From the NCBI GenBank assembly GCA_052035915.1, contig JBPOHE010000088.1, positions 12,611 to 76,610 of the forward strand: a stretch of 64,000 nt of DNA. The letters are read 5' to 3'. Position numbers and translations under genes: made by a program. This DNA is from JBPOHE01 sp052035915. GTDB taxonomy: Bacteria; Pseudomonadota; Gammaproteobacteria; Chromatiales; Chromatiaceae. The notes beneath the pieces are model-generated. The model was not told where the DNA came from and did not search any database. It worked only from the letters and a program-made list of their open reading frames with translations. Positions 57,515 through 64,000 of this stretch are shown piece after piece. Numbering within the stretch: position 1 is the first letter of the stretch; every line of letters begins with the position of its first letter.

Positions 57515-58462
57515 CTACTTGGAAAGGGATGAAACCGGGATATCGGGGTCGCCATCACCGCTAAGGTCATAAACCGCTGTATGAAACAACCCCGGGCGTT
57601 TTTTATACCACTGCCGCAAGGATTGCATCGGTGTTCGGCGTCCCAACGCCCCTTGTGGAAGCTGATGATTATAGATCCGGAGCGCGCGTTCTAGCGTCCG
57701 GGCAAGGTCTTCATCGGGGTTGAAATGGGAGGTGGCGAGGACCTCGTCGATCCGCCCGTTGAAGCTCTCGACCAGGCTGTTGGTTTGGGGCGGGTGGGAA
57801 GGAAAGCTGTCCTGCTCGAACTGGTGCCGACCGCTGGGCTGGTCACCGCCCTTGTCGGTGAGAAACCTGGTAATGATAAAGGGAGCCGTGGCCCGGAGCC
57901 GGTCGAGAAAGGCGGTTGCGTCCGCGGCGGATGGCTCGAGGTGAAGTTCCACATATACCCAGTGGGTGGCCCGATCCACGGCGACCAAAAGGGCGCGCTG
58001 CTGGGATTCCCCCGAGAATTGAGGCAGATACTTGACATCCAGATACAGAGACCCGGGTTCGTCGTCCTTGGAGGTCTGGCGAGGGGCTGGCGGGCCGTTC
58101 TCAACCGATCGCATGGCGGCGAGATTCGACACCCCATGACGACGCAGGCACCGATCCAGGCCCGAACGGCTCACACCCGAGTGAATGAACTCCCGCACCA
58201 CCATCAAGAGATCATCCACGCTCAATTTCAAAGTGGTGCGCAACTCCACCACCAGCGCCTCCTGGGCGGGGCTCAAGGTGGTCGCGAGCCGATGCGGACG
58301 GTGACTGCGATCCTCCACCGCGTCACGAGATTTCCATTTGCGGATCGTGGGCCGACTCACCCCATATTTTTTGGCCAACACCCGTTCCGACAAATTTGAT
58401 TGTTGAATCTCCCGACGAATCTCCGGGGTCGTACGGGCTTTCTTGTGGAGGTTCACGATCAT
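57515..58462 (-). CDS. IS481-type transposase
   Basis: A 315-residue DDE/rve-type transposase. The N-terminal helix-turn-helix has LSERVLAKKYGVSRPTIRKWKSRD. The integrase core shows the three acidic residues in GSLYLDVKYLPQF, ITRFLTDKGGDQ and NSLVESFNGRIDEVL. Length fits full-length IS481-family proteins with no frameshift, so it may be functional. I could not define terminal inverted repeats. The start is the second of two tandem candidate codons (GTG ATG). Confidence 0.85.
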   Translation of the reverse strand: MIVNLHKKARTTPEIRREIQQSNLSERVLAKKYGVSRPTIRKWKSRDAVEDRSHRPHRLATTLSPAQEALVVELRTTLKLSVDDLLMVVREFIHSGVSRSGLDRCLRRHGVSNLAAMRSVENGPPAPRQTSKDDEPGSLYLDVKYLPQFSGESQQRALLVAVDRATHWVYVELHLEPSAADATAFLDRLRATAPFIITRFLTDKGGDQPSGRHQFEQDSFPSHPPQTNSLVESFNGRIDEVLATSHFNPDEDLARTLERALRIYNHQLPQGALGRRTPMQSLRQWYKKRPGLFHTAVYDLSGDGDPDIPVSSLSK

Positions 58463-58721
58463 CACCGGACCCCTTATTCAATCCGATCTAACAAGTGGGG
58501 AATCAATAACCCGGCTAAGAATACAGGGTAATCTTGAACAGGCAAATAATCACGCGGGGCTGAACATCGGGCGCTGAACCGGATCGGGGAGGGGCGATGT
58601 CCCTGTGTCTGGCCTTCCGGGCGGGTTGAGATGAGGCGGGGTATGGAAGCGGCCCGGGAGTATGCCAATATCCAGGCGCGCCCTTTATCCTAGGGGTGTC
58701 TGACCCTCTGGAGTCGATCTT

Positions 58722-61406
58722 ATGGAAACCCCCTTGGAAATCCTGGCCGTGGCCGTCTCGCTGCTGGTATTCGCTTATCTGCTGTGGCAGGGCCTTGTTC
58801 TTTACCGCTTCACGCGGCTGCGGCTGCGGCGCAGCGAACGTCTCGATGTGTCGCGGGAAGAGATACCGGAAGCGATCCGGGATTTGTACGATCTTTTTGC
58901 CCAGCCCTTGGAGGCCCTGGGGTTCCGCTATCTGCGCAGTCTGGGGATTCGCCCCATCCTGGTCGGCCAGCCGGGCTGGAGCTATGTGGATTGTTACGAG
59001 CATGCGGAGACCGGGGCGATCGCCCTGGTGGAGAACCATCCCATGCCCGAGCCATCCTTGCCGGTGATGATCAGTTTCCATAACTGTTTCGCCGATGGAC
59101 GCACGTTCAAGACCATGCGACGTAGCGCCCATCTGCTCCTGCCGGTGCCTCCCCAATGGCGGGTGGTCGATGATTACAGCCCCAGTCTGGCCAAGCAGTG
59201 GGAGTTCCATCGGCAGCAGGTCGAGTCAGCCGGTCAGGCGCTGGTCAAGGGTTGGGAGGAATACCAGTCTCGGGCCGAGACCCTCTTGCAGCAACTACCG
59301 CTCTGGTGGGAACAACTGGGCTGGACCCGGCCCGCTGGACCCGGTCAGTGGCGCCTGAGTCTCTCCGGGGCCTGGCGTCTGATACGACAGTTTCGAGCCG
59401 GGGCTGTCCGTCTGAAACAGGCCCCCGCGCCCGAGGCGGTGGCGATTCCCATAGCCCATGAGGTCGCGGCGGGGATCAGGCACTTCCATCAGACCAGGGT
59501 GACGGAGCAGGGGACCCTGGCGACCAGGGGGATGCGCCTGGGTCTGTTTCTGCTGACCCTGGCGCTCGGGATCGGCGCCGCGGCCACCTTCATGGAGTGG
59601 TCGCTCATCCCCATGTTCTTCGCCCTGCTGCTCTTGCACGAGTTCGGCCATGCCCTGGCGATGAAGCTCAGTGGCTACTCCAATGTTTCGGTGTTTTTCG
59701 TGCCTTTTCTCGGCGCCCTGGCCACGGCGGACAAGGATGATGCCGGACCCTGGCAGAAGCTGTTCGTCTATCTGGCCGGTCCCATCCCCGGGTTGGTGCT
59801 GGGAATCCTCTGTCTCTATCTGGCGCTGTCGCTCCAAATCCAGCCGGAGTTTCTCGTCACCCTGGGCGCGATCGCCATCAGCCTCAACTATTTCAACCTG
59901 CTGCCCTTCACCCCCCTGGATGGCGGTCAGGTGGTGGAGACCTTCCTCTTTTCCCGTCTGCCCTTGGCCCGAGTGGCCTTTCTGGGTCTCAGCCTGGGTG
60001 GCCTGATCGCGCTGGGTTGGTGGCTGGATATCCCCATCCTCTATCTGATCGCCGCCATGTTCGCCCTCGGCCTGCCCGGAAGTCTGCGCCTGGCGCGCCT
60101 GCTGCGGGCGACGAGTCAACACCAGCCACAGCCGGAGGCCGCCGCCCTGGAGCGGATCTACCAAGCCCTGATCAGCCTTCCTGCCCTGGCCGGGCTCAAT
60201 AGCACGCAACGCTACGCCCTGGCGAAGGCGGCGCTTCCCCATCTACTCAGTCGCCCGCCCAGGCTGATGGAAACCGTGCTGGCCATGGGGATCTACCTCG
60301 GCTGTCTCCTTGCCCCGGTGGCCCTGGCGGTACAGGTGGTATCCTGGCCGGTGCTCGCCAGCGTATTGGGCGGTATTGGTCGGGACTCTTCACCCAGGAC
60401 CCCGACGTCACCGCGCCGGGATTGGGCGGACGAGTATGCCCAGGCGGAAGGGAAGGCGGACAAACGCTGGGAAATCGCTGCGGAAGCGGCCTGGGCTCAT
60501 GAGGAGGATGAGCCCGAACGCTGGCGTTTTTGGCTGTCGCGGGCCTATCAGGATGCCCTGGAGGCCTTCGGGCCCGTGGATGATCGTACCCTGGAGGCTT
60601 CTATCCGCCTGATCTCGGGACAGGAGGAGAACGCCCAGGCCATGGCCGAACTGGAGGCCCTGCTCGACCTGATCCGGACCCATCGGGCCCAGGTTCCGTC
60701 CCGGGAAGCGGCGATCTACGAGGCCTTGGTGCAGCGGGGGAGCGAGCGGAGCGAGGCGATCCGCATCGGCTGGTTGCGGCGGGCGATCGAGTTGCGGGAA
60801 TGGGATCTGGAGCATGATGGGGAACACAGATATTTCCTCATCGAAGACCGTCGCACCCTGGCCGTTCTGCTGGTTCGCAACGGCGATCGGGCCGGCGCCG
60901 AGTCCTTGTTGCGCCGCAATCTGGAGCCGATGTCCAGGATGACGGATGTCAACGACTACCTCCTCGCCAACAATACCCTGGATCTGGCCGCCTGGCTGTT
61001 GCTGGAGGGTCGCCTCGTGGAGATGGAACAACTCCTGGCCGCGCCCCCTTTGCCAACCCGGAAGACGACGCTGGCTCCCTTGCTGGATCTCTATGCCTCA
61101 GGCGCCGATGAACTCAGGGCCTGGAGCCATATCCAGCGAAAGGAATTCGAGCGCGCCCGAGCACTGCTGCAACGCCAGGCCGAGGCCGGCAAGGTGCCAG
61201 CTCGGCTCGATCTGATCCATGTCTGTGACCAACTGGGTGAGACTTCCTGCAGCGAAGGCTGGCTCGCCAAGCTGCGCCAGCAGACGGCACACCTGACCCG
61301 GATCGACCATCTGATCCATTCACCCTTTGCCTATGACCGGCTGGGAAACGGCTGGGAGATGCCCTGGCATGAACCCCGACGACAGATCCTGGCCAGGCTG
61401 AGGTGA
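58722..61406 (+). CDS. M50 site-2-type membrane protease with large helical C-terminus
   Basis: An 894-residue membrane protein. A helix at about 5-27 starts a 240-residue N-terminal region. About 265-450 is an M50 intramembrane metalloprotease core: the zinc site HEFGH at 306-310, the third ligand Asp in FTPLDGGQ (Asp400), and four or more helices. A further hydrophobic segment (530-555) follows, then about 300 residues of helical, TPR-like sequence (AIYEALVQRGSERSEAIRIGWLRRAIE, ARALLQRQAEAG). Relatives cut membrane-bound regulators; the C-terminal array may recruit substrate. It is monocistronic; the 259 bases upstream hold no recognised feature. Confidence 0.82.
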   Translation: METPLEILAVAVSLLVFAYLLWQGLVLYRFTRLRLRRSERLDVSREEIPEAIRDLYDLFAQPLEALGFRYLRSLGIRPILVGQPGWSYVDCYEHAETGAIALVENHPMPEPSLPVMISFHNCFADGRTFKTMRRSAHLLLPVPPQWRVVDDYSPSLAKQWEFHRQQVESAGQALVKGWEEYQSRAETLLQQLPLWWEQLGWTRPAGPGQWRLSLSGAWRLIRQFRAGAVRLKQAPAPEAVAIPIAHEVAAGIRHFHQTRVTEQGTLATRGMRLGLFLLTLALGIGAAATFMEWSLIPMFFALLLLHEFGHALAMKLSGYSNVSVFFVPFLGALATADKDDAGPWQKLFVYLAGPIPGLVLGILCLYLALSLQIQPEFLVTLGAIAISLNYFNLLPFTPLDGGQVVETFLFSRLPLARVAFLGLSLGGLIALGWWLDIPILYLIAAMFALGLPGSLRLARLLRATSQHQPQPEAAALERIYQALISLPALAGLNSTQRYALAKAALPHLLSRPPRLMETVLAMGIYLGCLLAPVALAVQVVSWPVLASVLGGIGRDSSPRTPTSPRRDWADEYAQAEGKADKRWEIAAEAAWAHEEDEPERWRFWLSRAYQDALEAFGPVDDRTLEASIRLISGQEENAQAMAELEALLDLIRTHRAQVPSREAAIYEALVQRGSERSEAIRIGWLRRAIELREWDLEHDGEHRYFLIEDRRTLAVLLVRNGDRAGAESLLRRNLEPMSRMTDVNDYLLANNTLDLAAWLLLEGRLVEMEQLLAAPPLPTRKTTLAPLLDLYASGADELRAWSHIQRKEFERARALLQRQAEAGKVPARLDLIHVCDQLGETSCSEGWLAKLRQQTAHLTRIDHLIHSPFAYDRLGNGWEMPWHEPRRQILARLR

Positions 61407-61568
61407 GGCGCTTTTCGTTCCCGGCTTTGGCTTTGTGCCTCAAGCGCCGAGCCGGGCTTTTGCTCTATTAAAAACGAATGGATTCGTAGGGCGGCAACCC
61501 TTGGCCGACCTACCCGGCTTGGCCGGCGGTTGATAGCGTTTCCGAGTTCAGCCTAATGGAAATTGGTA

Positions 61569-61667
61569 GGAAGCTAACACGGAAGCCCACCCCTCCGTAC
61601 CCACCACAAAACCCAAAAACACGAAACAGCTTGCGGGCGCGGGTCGGGTGAAACGCATTGTTAGGCG
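61569..61667 (-). other. Possible degenerate integron attC-like site
   Basis: Read on the minus strand, CGCCTAACAATGCGTTTCACC opens and GTGTTAGC closes a 99-base segment with imperfect internal complementarity, resembling R''/R' boxes of attC recombination sites. The closing box deviates from GTTAGGC. No integrase or cassette gene was recognised nearby. Confidence 0.25.
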
Positions 61668-61867
61668 ATTGCCGGAAAAAGAAAAATCAGAATACGCCGG
61701 CGGTTCGTTCATCTTCCAGTTTTCATGTACACATGGTGACTGCCGCTGACTCGAATGAGTTTCCATTCTCTGCTTTCAAGTAGCCGAGCAAAGGCTTTTC
61801 CTGAAATGGACCTCAAACCGCAAGCTCCAACACTTCGTCGTTTTCAGATATTTCAATATTTGTTTGC

Positions 61868-61892
61868 GCGACGGGGTTTGTAACCCCGTCGC
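61868..61892. repeat. Hairpin GCGACGGGGTT…AACCCCGTCGC
   Basis: A perfect 11-bp stem with a three-base loop (TGT). It is related to the hairpin at 62032-62062. Confidence 0.6.
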
Positions 61893-62031
61893 TAACGTTT
61901 GATATAAAGCCGAGTAGGGCGTGCACCGCCTATCATTTCCTTGAGCTGTTCAATTTCTCGCGAGAGTAGTCGATATGTCCGCCCCGAGCGGAACGTTTGG
62001 ATTATGCCAAGAATCGGTGACAAACCAAAAG

Positions 62032-62062
62032 CGCGGGACGGGGATGTAAACCCCGTCCCGCG
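62032..62062. repeat. Hairpin CGCGGGACGGGG…CCCCGTCCCGCG
   Basis: A perfect 12-bp stem with a short loop (ATGTAAA). It shares the GACGGGG/CCCCGTC core with the hairpin at 61868, so the pair may be one small dispersed repeat family. Confidence 0.6.
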
Positions 62063-62372
62063 AAGAGTGATGTGGGAGGGGTGATGGGCGAAATCCCGTC
62101 ATCTCGATCCGATCGGGGTTGTAGAAACATGCGTACGATTAGGCTACGCTAATCGCACCTACGGCCCTCGTTACGCAGCAGTTTGAGATGTTCTAGGATG
62201 AGATTTTCAACATTGTCGGTTATGCTGGCGCTCCCAATGAATCACCTTAAATTGGCCTTGGCGTCTAACCTCTTTCATGCCAGTGAAACCAATTATGGCA
62301 CTATCTAACCGTCTTTGATATAAGGTCCTCCGGTGGAGCACTTCCCTGCCGCGAATCCGTATCCGTGGTTTT

Positions 62373-62564
62373 GTAGGGTGGGTTAGACGCCCAATGACAT
62401 CATGCCAACTATCGATTTGATCAGACTAGCGAAACGGAGCGAAACGGAGCGAGACGGTTCCTATTCTCCACCTACCGATGGCAAAATCGGGTGGTGGGTT
62501 AGGGCGCGCATCGGGTACAGTGGCGGTGTGAAGGATGTGTATGAGCGCGCCTAACCCACCCTAC
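62373..62564. repeat. 192-bp inverted-repeat element (GTAGGGTGGGTTAG type)
   Basis: GTAGGGTGGGTTAGACGC at the left and GCGCCTAACCCACCCTAC at the right form terminal inverted repeats (17 of 18 matched). An inner partial copy, GTGGTGGGTTAGGGCGCGC, lies near 62491. No coding capacity; this repeat type is common and probably spreads as a non-autonomous element. Confidence 0.6.
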
Positions 62565-62590
62565 GCAACTTATCAGGCTGGGCAGCATTT

Positions 62591-62676
62591 GTAGGATGTG
62601 GTGAACGAAGTGAACCGCATCGATCGAGGCATTATTCTATTCGCGATTGATGCGGTTCGTACCTCACCGCATCTAC
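62591..62676. repeat. 86-bp imperfect palindrome (GTAGGATGTGGTGA type)
   Basis: GTAGGATGTGGTGAACGAAG and GAACCGCATCGATCG on the left pair with CGATTGATGCGGTTCG and CCTCACCGCATCTAC on the right. It lies just upstream of the hicA 3' end and has no coding capacity of its own. Confidence 0.55.
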
Positions 62677-62711
62677 GCACTATGAAATTCATTCTACCCA
62701 ACGAGGTAAGG

Positions 62712-62924
62712 TCAAAGCAATGCCTTGAATTTATCGATGGAAAGTCCTGCATCCTTCACAATACCGCCCATGGTAAACGCCTTGATTGGATTATGACGGG
62801 GGATGGTGATAAGGCGCTCTCCGTCGCTCATAACAATATGCTTTCCTTGTCTGACAATTTGAAAACCAACTTTTTCAAGGGCGCGAACTGCGAGAATGTG
62901 GTTGACTCCCGCCAGCTTCGTCAC
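62712..62924 (-). CDS. hicA: HicA family mRNA interferase toxin
   Basis: A 70-residue protein of the HicA/YcfA family with a double-stranded-RNA-binding-like fold. The catalytic-type histidine is in VRQGKHIVMSDG, after RALEKVGFQIV, and IPRHNPIKAFTMGGIVKDAGLSIDKF completes the domain. HicA cleaves mRNA and is neutralised by HicB. Translation starts at a GTG two bases after the hicB stop, so the two are coupled. Confidence 0.88.
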   Translation of the reverse strand: MTKLAGVNHILAVRALEKVGFQIVRQGKHIVMSDGERLITIPRHNPIKAFTMGGIVKDAGLSIDKFKALL

Positions 62925-62926
62925 AG

Positions 62927-63124
62927 TCAGGCCGCCACTTCAATTTCATAAGTTTCCTGATCACGGCTTAGTTCTTTTACTGCCGTTAAATACTCCTGAA
63001 TAGCATCTTGAATATTCTCCAGAGCTTCCTCTTCGGTATCTCCTTCAGACCAACAACCCGGAAGCCCTGGCACTGAAACACTGATACCCTCTTCAGTGCG
63101 ATGAAAGACAACGGTATATTTCAT
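62927..63124 (-). CDS. hicB: HicB family antitoxin
   Basis: A 65-residue HicB-type protein: MKYTVVFHRTEEGISVSVPGLPGCWSEGDTEEEALENIQDAI. It has the partial RNase H fold that covers the HicA active site. The C-terminal DNA-binding domain of longer HicB proteins is absent, so autoregulation may need another factor. AGAGGT precedes the ATG. The gene order hicB-hicA is reversed relative to many loci. Confidence 0.88.
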   Translation of the reverse strand: MKYTVVFHRTEEGISVSVPGLPGCWSEGDTEEEALENIQDAIQEYLTAVKELSRDQETYEIEVAA

Positions 63125-63236
63125 TGAATTACCTCTATCTGAAACTGTAGTGGTTGTAGGATGGGGGGCAGAGCAAATCGCATCGATCGAGACGTTTTTC
63201 ATTCGCCATGAGCAAAATGATAGGAGCGAAGTAAGG

Positions 63237-63312
63237 CGCAATAGGCGTGAGCCGTATTGCGCCGAATAGGAGGGTTTGATCATGCGGCGCAATACGCTTT
63301 GCTATTGCGCCC
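63237..63312. repeat. Paired hairpins GCGCAATA…TATTGCGC
   Basis: GGCGCAATAGGCGTGAGCCG, TATTGCGCC (63236-63264) and GGCGCAATACGCTTTGC, TATTGCGCCC (63286-63312) are two similar stem-loops. They are dispersed-repeat remnants upstream of hicB, overlapping the end of the DUF2806 gene remnant by a few bases. Confidence 0.5.
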
Positions 63313-63877
63313 TACGGCCCTTAATTATTGATACGGATGATAGCTTTAGCCAATCCAACAGTGCCTGATTGTAGGACTGATTTAATGTCATAGGGATCAC
63401 GCTTCGCAGTTCATGGCCAATGGGCGAAAAAACTGATATAGTCATTTCTTTTAATTTAGGGGAAGGGATTGGGGTTGACTGAGAAAATAATACTTCTTCA
63501 CCAGCATAGTTAATCGGTGCGCGGTTTAAATAGGATTTTAGATTAAGGTTGCTGAATAAAGCTGGTGAAAGCAACCCTCTGGATTGAAGGTCTAGAAAAT
63601 CCTGGTAACTGATGCCGAGCTTGTCTAGGCCTTTGATCTTAAAATCATCAAATGGCGCAGTAATGATGCATGTAAAGCCAGCAGGCCATGTGGTGCTCAT
63701 TTCACAAAGTCTTTGGAATTTCTGAGCAGTTGCTTTTGTAAGTGTCGCAAGCGCGTGTATTGTGCCTGGCGAGAAAGATCCTGGCTTAGATATTTCGCCT
63801 GCTAGAATCCGACCGAGAAGAAGCCTAATATCATCATTGGTTTTTCTTGATGCAATAGATGAGAACTCATTTAACGA
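63302..63877 (-). pseudogene. DUF2806-type gene, 5' truncated by an IS256-type element
   Basis: The sequence LNEFSSIASRKTNDDIRLLLGRILAGEISKPGSFS, then LATLTKATAQKFQRLCEMS, matches the central and C-terminal part of DUF2806 proteins, in which a LLAGE…PGSFS block is characteristic. The N-terminal half is missing. Its apparent upstream codons (MNAGYTVELTP) come from the terminal sequence of an insertion element. Lower GC than the rest of the window marks it as foreign. It is probably non-functional here; the function of the family is unknown. Confidence 0.7.
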
Positions 63878-64000
63878 GGGTGTCAACTCAACTGTGTAAC
63901 CGGCATTCACACAGGCACCCTGTCAGCATACATAATCACGAACTGATTGAGCGCTTCCTTCCAATTACGTATAGGCATGGTCCATTTCTTTTCTACCCGT
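63876..64000 (-). mobile_element. IS256-type insertion sequence, one end (partial)
   Basis: The element end reads GAGGGTGTCAACTCAACTGTG on the plus strand, similar to IS256-family terminal repeats. On the minus strand from the window edge to a TGA at 63911-63913 the frame reads KKWTMPIRNWKEALNQFVIM, then YADRVPV, the typical C-terminus of an IS256-family (mutator-type) transposase. The element continues outside the window. Confidence 0.75.

Larger units (their letters stand above)
61407..62711. other. 1.3-kb non-coding, repeat-rich region
   Basis: No convincing coding sequence on either strand. Base composition is lower in GC than the neighbouring genes. It contains an attC-like segment, two related strong hairpins, two inverted-repeat elements (below) and short remnants, as expected for an old insertion hotspot. 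Confidence 0.7.

Noticed and set aside
61548..61766. 72-residue minus-strand frame in the repeat-rich region
   Set aside because: No ribosome site or family; it overlaps the attC-like segment and is probably chance.
1..64000. CRISPR arrays, rRNA and tRNA genes
   Set aside because: No regularly spaced direct repeats with unique spacers, no rRNA-like sequence and no tRNA cloverleaf was recognised; the dispersed palindromes are far apart and do not form an array.

Overview
The window is a high-GC bacterial chromosome segment. The housekeeping genes point to a gammaproteobacterium: ybgC-tolQRAB-pal-cpoB, folA facing apaG-apaH, yaiL (DUF2058), ampD and btuF. A Chromatiales-like (purple sulfur bacterium relative) origin is plausible but not proven. 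No rRNA, tRNA or CRISPR array was recognised. The left 30 kb is mostly ordinary chromosome: an MFS transporter, yaiL, the tiny ribosomal protein bTHX, trpB2, an ampD-cobC-btuF-TSUP operon, the Tol-Pal cluster, folA/apaH/apaG, ppk2, a YfiR-like protein with a TonB-dependent receptor, an FtsH paralogue followed by a secreted 17-residue-repeat protein, a cNMP/rhodanese fusion, a SUMF1-domain membrane protein and a PfkB kinase.

From 29.8 to 33.7 kb there is a phage-shock-like unit. It has a PspA/IM30-type protein and a polytopic membrane protein behind a near-consensus sigma-54 promoter, and a sigma-54 activator with an uncharacterised N-terminus lies just downstream. From 34.2 to 41 kb is an accessory island. 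It holds a two-gene operon of a 414-residue ATPase and a 1335-residue ATPase-TPR protein, next to a chimaeric scar of two insertion sequences (ISAs1-like 5' part joined to an IS1595-like 3' part).

The most unusual locus is at 43.9-50.7 kb on the minus strand. It is a tightly overlapping seven-gene operon with a Tat-exported 335-residue protein, four different radical SAM proteins (three with canonical SPASM cysteine patterns), a 102-residue PqqD-like putative RiPP recognition element and an Sm-like-fold protein. The exported protein ends in 14 cysteines, including five CxC[D/N]xV hexapeptides, followed by an alternating Thr/Tyr tail ending YWYPN. I interpret this as a maturation system that modifies the C-terminus of a folded exported protein. 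I cannot assign it to a named RiPP class.

From 51.4 to 56.8 kb is an aryl-pyruvate oxidation operon: iorA (without the usual C-terminal ferredoxin domain), iorB, two paaK ligases and an ACT-domain protein. The right end carries a Cys-rich secreted protein, an IS481-type transposase, a large M50 protease fusion, 1.3 kb of repeat-rich non-coding DNA, a hicBA toxin-antitoxin pair and a DUF2806 gene cut by an IS256-type element at the window edge. A family of about 118-bp doubly palindromic repeats occurs in eight intergenic copies plus a fragment across the whole window.
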